DNA of 18,960 nucleotides from an uncultured Eubacteriales bacterium (GTDB lineage Bacteria > Bacillota > Clostridia > Oscillospirales > Acutalibacteraceae). The position numbers were made by a program, and so were the translations under genes. The stretch covers positions 1 through 18,960 of the forward strand of contig ONRO01000336.1 in the NCBI GenBank assembly GCA_900320235.1, given 5' to 3'. The notes beneath the pieces were generated by a model, which was not told where the DNA came from, did no database searches, and was given only the letters and a program-made list of their open reading frames with translations. This document shows, one piece after another, positions 1 to 6,975 of this stretch (the stretch's first letter is position 1; each line of letters starts with the position of its first letter).

Positions 1-1061
1 CCGCCCTGAGCATCTTTTACTGTAATTGTAGCTGAACCTGGTTTAACAGCTTTGATAACTCCTGCTGAAGTAACAGTTGCTATTGATGAATTTGAAGTTG
101 AATATGCAACCTTTCCGTTTGAAGGCTTTACAGAAGGTTTAAGTGTAAAACTCTGACCTACTGTCAGAGTACCTGATTTAGAACTCAGATTTATGCTCTG
201 AATAGATGGCTTTACAACCGTAACGGTGCAGCTGACAGATTTCGAGGATTTTGTATCATTTGCAGTAATAGTAGCTTTGCCGGGCTTTACAGCAGTTACA
301 AGACCCTTGCTTGTAGCTGTTGCAATATTTTTATCAGAACTTTTCCAGTTAAATGTTCCGCCGGATGTGGTTTTTGCAACTAATGTAAAAGAATTACCGA
401 TATCCAGGGATTTACTGTTTGCTGAAATACTTACTGTTACAGTCTTCGACTCAGTCTGAGAAGACGATGATGATTTCTCTGCGTTTGTTTTTACCTTTGT
501 ATCAGTAGATGTTCCTGGAAGATACTGAACATAATCAAATTCATTACATACATATCCGACAGTTCCATCCATCAGTTTGACATTAAGCCACGAAGCACCA
601 CAGAACTTAAGAATATCAAGTTTTGTTCCGGGAACTATTGTCTTTATTGAAGCATAATTTGTACTCGGTCCCTTTCTTACATTTAGGAATGTAGTAGCCT
701 TTGCATCTGTTGTAACATCAAGATAATCTGCTGCACAATAGCCTGTATGACCATTTGAAGTTTTTACCCTTATCCATGACTTATTTGATCTGTCAAGAAC
801 AACAAGCGATGCATTCTTTGATATTACTTCAACTACTTTATAATGCATTCCCATACCACTTCTCAGATTAAGTGATGAAACAGCCCGTGCATAGATAGCA
901 TTCTGTGCATTGGCTGTAATAACACTTGAGGATATCACTGGTACTGTTCCCGCAAGTAATGCAGCTGTACAAACAACCGCAATTGCTTTTTTTATTTTAA
1001 CAGATAATCTGTTTATATGCTTACGTGGCGTATTTAAATCTTGTGTTTCTTCAGATCTCAA
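1..1061 (-). CDS. Secreted SH3b/Big_2 surface protein, C-terminus outside window
   Basis: Reading from 1061 to the window edge there is an open frame of 353 complete codons without a stop. It begins TTG, directly after an in-frame TGA, with a GGAAAGG ribosome site at 1073-1079; no later Met lies before the signal peptide. Residues 1-53 look like a signal peptide: a basic stretch, a hydrophobic core (about 25-45) and a possible cleavage after TANA. Residues about 56-115 and 120-178 are two bacterial SH3 (SH3b) repeats, each with an LNxR(S/K)GxxxxY-type signature. A Ser/Thr/Lys-rich linker (183-206) follows, then two Big_2 immunoglobulin-like repeats (about 207-283 and 287-353+) with SxxxIATxxxxGxxxAVKPG motifs. 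Such proteins usually sit in or on the cell wall and bind peptidoglycan or other ligands. A catalytic domain, if any, lies beyond the window. The domain calls are by eye but clear. Confidence 0.85.
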   Translation of the reverse strand, partial: MRSEETQDLNTPRKHINRLSVKIKKAIAVVCTAALLAGTVPVISSSVITANAQNAIYARAVSSLNLRSGMGMHYKVVEVISKNASLVVLDRSNKSWIRVKTSNGHTGYCAADYLDVTTDAKATTFLNVRKGPSTNYASIKTIVPGTKLDILKFCGASWLNVKLMDGTVGYVCNEFDYVQYLPGTSTDTKVKTNAEKSSSSSQTESKTVTVSISANSKSLDIGNSFTLVAKTTSGGTFNWKSSDKNIATATSKGLVTAVKPGKATITANDTKSSKSVSCTVTVVKPSIQSINLSSKSGTLTVGQSFTLKPSVKPSNGKVAYSTSNSSIATVTSAGVIKAVKPGSATITVKDAQG

Positions 1062-1127
1062 CGGTCACACGTCCTTTCCAAAAAATAGTAACAATCCCGA
1101 TACAAACATTCATATATAATTGTAATT

Positions 1128-1156
1128 ATTATAACCTATTTTTAACCTTTATTCAA
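1128..1156 (-). promoter_or_regulatory. Sigma-A promoter of the SH3b/Big_2 gene
   Basis: Read on the minus strand, TTGAAT (1151-1156) and TATAAT (1128-1133) are separated by exactly 17 nt. The predicted transcript starts near 1121, giving a leader of about 60 nt before the TTG start at 1061. The same -35/-10 pair with the same spacing occurs before rnhA, which supports it as a housekeeping promoter form in this genome. Confidence 0.7.
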
Positions 1157-1372
1157 TTGTCATTTTGTATAAATTCTTTGTGAAAAAATTATCATCTGAT
1201 AATAAAATATTTCAATAATCACTTTTATATTGTTACTTTTCTGAGTATATCTTTATTATTTTGAAAGTGTTGACATTTTTATTCCTTATTTTAAGCTGAA
1301 TGATTAAAGTGTTTTTTGCATGAATTGTTATAATAGTTTCATTATAAAAATATAAAAAATATTACGAATAAT
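1157..1372. other. AT-rich gap, no gene seen
   Basis: The space between the membrane-protein gene and the promoter of the SH3b gene is very AT-rich and holds no plausible reading frame. Two short inverted repeats are visible. One is at 1188-1203 (ATTATCA/TGATAAT, 2-nt centre), upstream of the SH3b promoter. The other is at 1328-1347 (TTATAAT/ATTATAA around a 6-nt loop). The second lies just after the end of the upstream operon and might weakly terminate it, but it is A/T only and has no U-tract on the minus strand. Confidence 0.4.
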
Positions 1373-1918
1373 TTACCTGATAATTCTGTCAAGGAAAGAA
1401 ATGATTTTCAATTTGTAACTTTTTTCAAAAAGATAAAGAGCTGTGTCATAAATGAAGAATAAAACAATATAGCTGATAATCATTACAGCAGCAAGAATCT
1501 TATCTTCAAATAATACAAAAGCAGGCCTGATATTTAAAACAAATAAAAATGTCATAACATATAATGTTCCAGTAATGCATGAAAAAAGCAGCTTAATTAT
1601 AATTATAATTGCAGTTTTCTTCCCCATTCTCACGCAGATTAAAGAACGAAGAACAGGATAATATCCTGTCAGAATAATAAATAGAAATAGCCCCGATCTG
1701 TCAGCCGAAAAAACAAAAGCTGCGACCGAAGCTGCAACATACGAACACAGTGCAGTACCTGTTCCTGTTTTATATGACATAATATGCAATATCAATCCTG
1801 CAAGGACAGCTGCTGTATACTGACCAAATGAAATACCTGCAGATATTATCAGCATTACTGCACACACTGCAGCACATATTCCTCCAGTTGCGATATTAAA
1901 CGTTCTTTTCATTTTCAT
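1373..1918 (-). CDS. Small multi-pass membrane protein, family not recognised
   Basis: The 181-residue product is very hydrophobic, with about five membrane segments by eye (roughly residues 10-30, 33-50, 55-92 possibly two, 105-130, 138-165) and a basic C-terminal tail. No catalytic motif or known family signature is evident. The size and glycine/alanine-rich helices are loosely like small transporter subunits such as ECF S components, but I cannot support that call. The ATG overlaps the stop of the DnaJ gene by 4 nt (ATGA) and has no clear ribosome site of its own, so translational coupling to the DnaJ gene is likely. A second Met two codons later is an alternative start. It is the last gene of the DUF5685 cluster. 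Confidence 0.7.
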   Translation of the reverse strand: MKMKRTFNIATGGICAAVCAVMLIISAGISFGQYTAAVLAGLILHIMSYKTGTGTALCSYVAASVAAFVFSADRSGLFLFIILTGYYPVLRSLICVRMGKKTAIIIIIKLLFSCITGTLYVMTFLFVLNIRPAFVLFEDKILAAVMIISYIVLFFIYDTALYLFEKSYKLKIISFLDRIIR

Positions 1919-2517
1919 CTACTGCAGCATACATTACACAGACAATCACTGCAAAGCATACATGTAAACATCTCACAGCAGTCGCATCCCAGAGATGAGT
2001 TTCCTCCGAAGCCTGAATAACTTCCATTTCTCTGATTTCTTATACGGCTGAAAAATGATCTGTATTCTACATCATCAGGTGCAAGCCTGCAGGCAGCTGA
2101 TGCGTAATTATATGCTTCCTCAAGCCAGCCTTTGTGATAGGATATTACTGCCATAAGATAATACCATTCTGCTGTTCGTTCAGTCGGAGGGATCGAAGAT
2201 AATCTTTGCTCGGCTTCATCGAATCTGCCGTTATTTATCAATATACGGATCTCGGAATATCTTCCGTGTGAAGATGAACTGCTATATGTGCTTGAATATG
2301 TACTTCCGGATGAATATTCAGTTCCGTTCTTTCTCATATTCATTATCATATCATAGGCAGAATTGATTTCCTTCATTTTCTCAGAAGCATCTTCTGCAAG
2401 AGGACTATTCTGATATCGGTCTGGATGGTATTTTTTTGCAAGTTTTCTGTATGCTTTTTTTACTTCATCATCAGTCGCATCGGGTGTTATTCCGAGTATT
2501 CTGTACGGATCATTCAT
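1915..2517 (-). CDS. DnaJ-domain protein with TPR-like region and Cys-rich tail
   Basis: I place the start at the ATG at 2517 (200 residues), not at an ATG seven codons earlier, because a perfect AGGAGG (2525-2530) lies 7 nt before it. Residues 4-65 form a J domain with the HPD motif at 31-33, expected to stimulate the ATPase of an Hsp70 (DnaK). Residues 66-87 are a Ser/Tyr/Thr linker. Residues 88-163 look like paired TPR-type helices. Residues 178-198 hold nine cysteines in 21 positions, including CC pairs and CSDC. It lacks the Gly/Phe region, CxxCxGxG zinc repeats and substrate domains of true DnaJ, so it is a specialised co-chaperone. The TPR-plus-Cys part is paralogous to the adjacent small upstream gene. 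The Cys tail may bind metal; that is inference. Confidence 0.85.
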   Translation of the reverse strand: MNDPYRILGITPDATDDEVKKAYRKLAKKYHPDRYQNSPLAEDASEKMKEINSAYDMIMNMRKNGTEYSSGSTYSSTYSSSSSHGRYSEIRILINNGRFDEAEQRLSSIPPTERTAEWYYLMAVISYHKGWLEEAYNYASAACRLAPDDVEYRSFFSRIRNQRNGSYSGFGGNSSLGCDCCEMFTCMLCSDCLCNVCCSR

Positions 2518-2524
2518 CAATTTT

Positions 2525-2530
2525 CCTCCT
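2525..2530 (-). promoter_or_regulatory. Ribosome binding site deciding the DnaJ-protein start
   Basis: A perfect AGGAGG on the minus strand sits 7 nt before the ATG at 2517 and inside the first codons of the longer reading frame from 2538. This argues for the shorter 200-residue product. Confidence 0.75.
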
Positions 2531-2605
2531 AAACTCATACGACTTTTGTCTGTTGTTCTCAGATTGATAATTAATAATATTGCAGTTTTCCATGGACATT
2601 ATTAT

Positions 2606-2947
2606 TCAAGCAAAACTACTTAAACACTCACAGCAATCTGAGCAGTCAATACAGCACTCAAAAGCATCACCGGCTGTTTCCTTCTTTTTATTTGATGATC
2701 TCTGTTCCCTTATTGTTTTTAAATAATCACTATAACTTATATTATCAGGTTCAAGTTCATGAGCTTTTTCTGCATATTTTGCAGCATATTCAAACCATCC
2801 TTTGTACATTGAAACAACAGCCATCATATAATTCCATCTTGCCTGGTCAGGGTGTGTCTGCAATGTCATGAGCATATTTTCGGCTTCCTCATACTGTCCG
2901 TTATCAATGAGAATCTGTACCTGTTCAAAACTATGCATAAATTCCAT
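2606..2947 (-). CDS. Small TPR-like protein with Cys-rich tail (J-less paralogue)
   Basis: The 113-residue product has a TPR-like helical region (residues 7-83) and a tail with six cysteines at 98, 99, 102, 105, 106 and 108. Aligned by eye to residues 89-163 of the neighbouring DnaJ protein it shares about 32 of 75 positions, including LI.NG, EAE, MAV, KGW, PD and IR.QR. Both tails contain CSDC. It therefore looks like a copy of that protein lacking the J domain. The ATG is 2 nt after the DUF5685 stop, with GGAGA 7 nt upstream. The gap to the DnaJ gene is about 88 nt, so the three are probably one transcript. Function unknown; a scaffold or partner of the DnaJ protein is an inference. Confidence 0.8.
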   Translation of the reverse strand: MEFMHSFEQVQILIDNGQYEEAENMLMTLQTHPDQARWNYMMAVVSMYKGWFEYAAKYAEKAHELEPDNISYSDYLKTIREQRSSNKKKETAGDAFECCIDCSDCCECLSSFA

Positions 2948-2949
2948 AA

Positions 2950-3855
2950 TTATTCTCCATCGGTTTCATTGTCAAGTGCATTATAAAGATCTTCTGTTTT
3001 ATTTTTACTGATGTATTTCATCTCTGTATAATTCTTCTGTTGATATGATAATCCAGAATATATTATATTGTCAAGTACCGCCTTGAACGAATGAAGCTCC
3101 AGAAGCTCATATGCGAGTATTATCTGGGCAACAGTCATATTCAGTACTTCATTGCAGTATTTCATAGTATCTTTAATATCGCCTTCATATCTGCTGCTGA
3201 ATGGATTGAAATTATGATGCTTTATATCCTTTTCAAGATCGTCAGCGGCATCCATAAGATATATCCATCTTCCGATATGATATCCGAAAACACTGAGTGT
3301 ACGTTTTAATCTCTCATCATCAGAAAAACTCATGCACAGCTTTGAAATCAGCTTTGCAGTAGGATCTGCACTGCGGTCAACTCCGGAGTCTGTTTTTTCT
3401 GCATCAAGCTGTTTTCCCATCATTTCCGCAGTAAGATCATCTATGTACGGATAAGCATTTACTGCCTTCTTATAATTATAATATAATGCAATTCTTCCTA
3501 AAACTGCGGCTATTTTTTTTGGAAAAGCACTGTCTATTATTGTATCTCTGAGTTTCTGATAACACATAATTACTGAAACAGCCCCGGAAAATCTGAGTGC
3601 GTCACCTTCACAACTGCAAAGTAAACATTTTTTAAAAGGATTGACACTGCATCTTTCCTTCCTGACACTGCATTTTTCCTTTTTAACTGACATATACAGT
3701 ATTGCAAGCACTGTACAGTCATAATTGAGGGTCAGAGTAGATAATATGCCGTAGTTTTTTTTCATGCTTTTGCATAATCCGCAATAAACGCTTTTATAAA
3801 GCTGATAATCCTTGATTCTCATTTCATCTCTGAAAGGCCGGATATATCCGAACAT
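2950..3855 (-). CDS. DUF5685 family protein
   Basis: The 301-residue product begins FGYIRPF...E(M)RIKDY..YK.VYCGLC, the N-terminal signature I associate with DUF5685 of Clostridia. Cysteines cluster at 25, 28, 62, 69, 77, 80 and 82 (CxxC followed by CxxCxC), a likely metal or disulfide site. The mid-to-C-terminal part is predicted helical and carries DAADDLEKD at 202-210 within a GRWIYLxD context, then NxNPF. This acidic motif on a helix is reminiscent of the DxxxD metal-binding motifs of class I isoprenoid synthases, but I see no proof of such activity. The ATG at 3855 has AGGAGGGGAG upstream. It is the first gene of the cluster with the TPR-Cys, DnaJ-TPR-Cys and membrane proteins. Biochemical function is not established. 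Confidence 0.8.
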   Translation of the reverse strand: MFGYIRPFRDEMRIKDYQLYKSVYCGLCKSMKKNYGILSTLTLNYDCTVLAILYMSVKKEKCSVRKERCSVNPFKKCLLCSCEGDALRFSGAVSVIMCYQKLRDTIIDSAFPKKIAAVLGRIALYYNYKKAVNAYPYIDDLTAEMMGKQLDAEKTDSGVDRSADPTAKLISKLCMSFSDDERLKRTLSVFGYHIGRWIYLMDAADDLEKDIKHHNFNPFSSRYEGDIKDTMKYCNEVLNMTVAQIILAYELLELHSFKAVLDNIIYSGLSYQQKNYTEMKYISKNKTEDLYNALDNETDGE

Positions 3856-4009
3856 ATTATCTCCCCTCCTTCATAATGCCTTTGAAAACTCAGCAGTCTG
3901 AATAGTAATTTACAATTATCCGGATCCGTCTTTTTGAAAACTTATTCCGGAATAAATGATTCTCTTAAACATAACAGTACAGACTACCGGATATATCGGT
4001 ATACTCCGC

Positions 4010-6829
4010 TTATAAATACTTTTTCAGATACTGACCTGTGTAGGAGTTTTCGCATTCTGCAATTTCCTCCGGTGTTCCGCAGGCAATTATTGTTCCGCCT
4101 CCGTCACCGCCTTCAGGACCGAGATCAATGATATGATCTGCAGTTTTGATAAGATCCAAATTATGCTCAATGACTATTACTGTATTACCTGCATCTACAA
4201 ATTTCTGAAGAACGTCAATCAATCTGTGTACATCTGCAATATGAAGTCCTGTTGTCGGTTCATCAAGTATATATACAGTCTTTCCTGTGGAACGCTTTGA
4301 AAGCTCGGTAGCAAGCTTTATTCTCTGTGCTTCACCGCCGGAAAGTGTTGTAGACGGCTGTCCTATTTTGATATATCCAAGACCTACATCCTTCAGTGTT
4401 TTCAGCTTGTTATATATTCTCTGCTGATTAGAGAAAAACTCGCATCCTTCTTCTACCGTCATTTCAAGAACATCATAAATGGATTTACCTTTATATTTTA
4501 CTTCAAGTGTTTCCCTTGAATATCTTTTTCCGGCGCATACCTCACAAGGTACATATACATCCGGAAGAAAGTGCATTTCTATTTTTATTATTCCATCGCC
4601 CTGACATGCTTCACAACGTCCGCCCTTTACATTGAAGGAAAATCTGCTTGATTTGTAGCCTCTCATCTTTGCTTCGTTTGTCTGCGCAAATAGCTCACGG
4701 ATATCTGTGAACACTCCTGTATATGTTGCCGGATTTGAGCGTGGAGTCCTTCCGATCGGAGACTGATTGATATCTATTACCTTATCAAGATGTTCAACAC
4801 CTGTAATGCTCTTGCACTTTACAGGAACAGGACGTGCTTTATTCAGATCACTTGCAAGCTGTTTATACAGTATCTCGTTTACAAGAGAGGATTTGCCAGA
4901 TCCTGAAACACCTGTAACACAAATGAATTTTCCGAGGGGAAAATCTACATTTATGCTTTTAAGATTATTCTGATAAGCTCCTTTTACAGTTAGTATTTCT
5001 CCGCTGCCCTTTCTTCTCTCCTGAGGAACAGAAATACATTTTTTCCTGCTAAGATATAAACCTGTCTCCGAACGTTCGCAGTTCTTGATATCATCTATTG
5101 TACCTGCACAGACAAGTTCACCGCCGTGAATTCCTGCTCCAGGTCCGATATCGATAATATGATCCGCTGCATACATTGTATCCTCATCATGTTCAACTAC
5201 AACAACAGTATTTCCAAGATCACGAAGGTTTTTAAGAGTACCTATCAGCTTATCATTATCACGTTGATGAAGTCCTATACTCGGCTCGTCAAGAATATAC
5301 AAAACTCCTGAAAGTGATGAACCTATCTGAGTTGCAAGCCTTATTCTCTGGCTTTCACCACCGGAAAGTGTTCCTGCTGAACGTGACAATGTAAGATATG
5401 AAAGACCAACACTGTTCAGAAAACTCAGTCTGCTGTCAATTTCCTTTGTAATCGATGCTGCAATTACCCTTTCTCTTTCTGTCAGAGTTGTTTGCTTTAC
5501 AAACTCAAGCGCCTGACCAACAGACATATCGCAGAATTCGCTGATATTCATTCCGCCGACTGTAACAGCAAGACTTTCAGGCGACAATCTTTTTCCCTTG
5601 CAGGCATCACATGGTACAGCTGACATATAGCTTTCTATTTCTGCCTTTATCCATGCACTTTGTGTTTCTCTGAATCTTCTTTCGAGATTATTTACTATGC
5701 CCTCAAAATCTGTCTTGTAAGTTCCGCTTCCGTATTCGCTTTTTCTATGCACTGTGAGCTTTTCACCCTTTGTACCATACAAGAGAATATCAATTATTTC
5801 TCCCGACAGATTTTCAAGCGGTTCATCAAGAGAAAAATTATACTTTTCAGCCAGAGCTTCAAAATACATTGATGCAATTGTGCTTCCTTCCATTGCCCAG
5901 CCGCTGCCTTTGATTGCACCCTGACGAACTGATTTTGTCATATCAGGAATAATACGATTGATGTCAATTTTCATAAATACCCCAAGACCCGTACATTTCT
6001 TACATGCACCATATGGATTATTGAATGAAAACATTCTCGGGCTCATTTCATCTATACTTACACCATGCTCAGGGCAGGCATAATTCTGTGAATAAAGAGT
6101 ATCCTCTCCGCCGATTACAGAAATAATCGTCAGGCCGCCGGCTATCTTTGACGCTGTTTCGATCGAATCTGAAAGCCTTGAACGTATATCGCTTTTTATT
6201 ACAAGTCTGTCCACAACTATTTCTATATTATGCTTCTTGTTTTTTTCGATCGGTATTTTCTCAGCCAGATCATATATGATTCCATCGACCCTGGCGCGGA
6301 CAAAGCCGCTTTTTGATGCAGCCTCAAGTTCCTTCTGGTGCTGACCTTTTTTGGCTCTTACCACAGGGGCAAGAATCTGTATCTTTGTTCTTTCAGGAAG
6401 AGCCATGACCTTATCTACAATCTGATCTACTGTCTGCTGTTTTATCTCACGTCCGCAAACAGGACAATGAGGAATACCGATTCGTGCATACATCAGACGA
6501 AGATAATCATAAATCTCTGTCACTGTTCCGACAGTTGAACGGGGATTTTTGGAGGTTGTTTTCTGATCAATTGAAATTGCCGGAGAAAGTCCGTCAATAC
6601 TGTCAACATCAGGCTTATCCATCTGACCAAGAAACATTCTCGCATATGATGAAAGTGATTCAACATATCTCCTCTGTCCCTCTGCATAAAGAGTATCAAA
6701 AGCAAGTGATGATTTTCCCGATCCGGAAAGACCTGTCATTACTACAAGCTCATCCCGTGGTATCTCTACATCTATATTTTTTAGATTATGCTCTCTTGCA
6801 CCTTTTACTATAATTTTTTTGAATGCCAT
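4010..6829 (-). CDS. uvrA: Excinuclease ABC subunit A
   Basis: UvrA is the damage-recognition ATPase of nucleotide excision repair; its dimer loads UvrB on lesions in the cytoplasm. The 939 residues match the family's usual length. Visible features are Walker A GLSGSGKS at 33-40, a first zinc module (CPVC near 123, then a Cys/His set ending ACKKCTGLG), ABC signature LSGGESQRIRLA, a second Walker A GVSGSGKS near 640, a C-terminal zinc finger (GGRCEACQGDG ... VPCEVCAGKRY), a second signature LSGGEAQRIKLA, and ILDEPTTGLH. The ATG at 6829 follows GGAGG (6835-6839) by 5 nt. No uvrB lies beside it. I found no LexA-type box (GAAC-N4-GTTC) in the gap upstream, so SOS control is not supported here. 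Confidence 0.98.
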   Translation of the reverse strand: MAFKKIIVKGAREHNLKNIDVEIPRDELVVMTGLSGSGKSSLAFDTLYAEGQRRYVESLSSYARMFLGQMDKPDVDSIDGLSPAISIDQKTTSKNPRSTVGTVTEIYDYLRLMYARIGIPHCPVCGREIKQQTVDQIVDKVMALPERTKIQILAPVVRAKKGQHQKELEAASKSGFVRARVDGIIYDLAEKIPIEKNKKHNIEIVVDRLVIKSDIRSRLSDSIETASKIAGGLTIISVIGGEDTLYSQNYACPEHGVSIDEMSPRMFSFNNPYGACKKCTGLGVFMKIDINRIIPDMTKSVRQGAIKGSGWAMEGSTIASMYFEALAEKYNFSLDEPLENLSGEIIDILLYGTKGEKLTVHRKSEYGSGTYKTDFEGIVNNLERRFRETQSAWIKAEIESYMSAVPCDACKGKRLSPESLAVTVGGMNISEFCDMSVGQALEFVKQTTLTERERVIAASITKEIDSRLSFLNSVGLSYLTLSRSAGTLSGGESQRIRLATQIGSSLSGVLYILDEPSIGLHQRDNDKLIGTLKNLRDLGNTVVVVEHDEDTMYAADHIIDIGPGAGIHGGELVCAGTIDDIKNCERSETGLYLSRKKCISVPQERRKGSGEILTVKGAYQNNLKSINVDFPLGKFICVTGVSGSGKSSLVNEILYKQLASDLNKARPVPVKCKSITGVEHLDKVIDINQSPIGRTPRSNPATYTGVFTDIRELFAQTNEAKMRGYKSSRFSFNVKGGRCEACQGDGIIKIEMHFLPDVYVPCEVCAGKRYSRETLEVKYKGKSIYDVLEMTVEEGCEFFSNQQRIYNKLKTLKDVGLGYIKIGQPSTTLSGGEAQRIKLATELSKRSTGKTVYILDEPTTGLHIADVHRLIDVLQKFVDAGNTVIVIEHNLDLIKTADHIIDLGPEGGDGGGTIIACGTPEEIAECENSYTGQYLKKYL

Positions 6830-6862
6830 TTTTTCCTCCGAAAATAATAGTCATAAAGTATA

Positions 6863-6895
6863 GTATTCCCGCCTGCCACCGGCGGGCGGGAATAC
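6863..6895 (-). repeat. GC-rich extragenic palindrome in the uvrA leader
   Basis: An 11-bp perfect stem (GTATTCCCGCC 6863-6873 with GGCGGGAATAC 6885-6895) encloses an 11-nt loop that can itself pair GCC/GGC. It is far richer in G and C than its surroundings. It ends 24 nt before the uvrA ribosome site and has no U-tract on either strand, so it is not a standard terminator. REP-like repeat, mRNA 5' stabiliser or attenuator are all possible. It occurs once in this window. Confidence 0.6.
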
Positions 6896-6940
6896 CCCTG
6901 AGATTACTCATTGAATTATTAAAGTATGATTTTTTACAAT

Positions 6941-6968
6941 TCAAGGAGTGCGAAACTGCACTCCTTGA
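6941..6968 (-). terminator. Stem-loop just after the ftsH stop, no U-tract
   Basis: A perfect 11-bp stem (TCAAGGAGTGC 6941-6951 with GCACTCCTTGA 6958-6968) with a 6-nt loop begins 7 nt past the ftsH stop. Position suggests the 3' end of the ftsH message, but the minus strand continues ATTGTAAAAAAT, without uridines. It may act as a 3' stability or processing hairpin rather than an intrinsic terminator. Confidence 0.35.
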
Positions 6969-6975
6969 AAAACAA

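Noticed and set aside
226..1119. Plus-strand open frames over the SH3b/Big_2 gene
   Set aside because: They are shadows of a clear minus-strand gene with a signal peptide and domain repeats; their translations show no recognisable domain.
1271..1276. TTGACA on the plus strand as a promoter
   Set aside because: No acceptable -10 lies 16-18 nt downstream and no plus-strand gene follows.
3942..3955. Perfect palindrome TTATTCCGGAATAA after uvrA as a terminator
   Set aside because: Only five A/T pairs are possible once a 4-nt loop is left, and the downstream GTTTTC is a poor U-tract; it stays unassigned.
5067..5076. CGAACGTTCG palindrome inside uvrA as a LexA box
   Set aside because: It lies within the coding region and lacks the 4-nt spacer of the Gram-positive LexA site.
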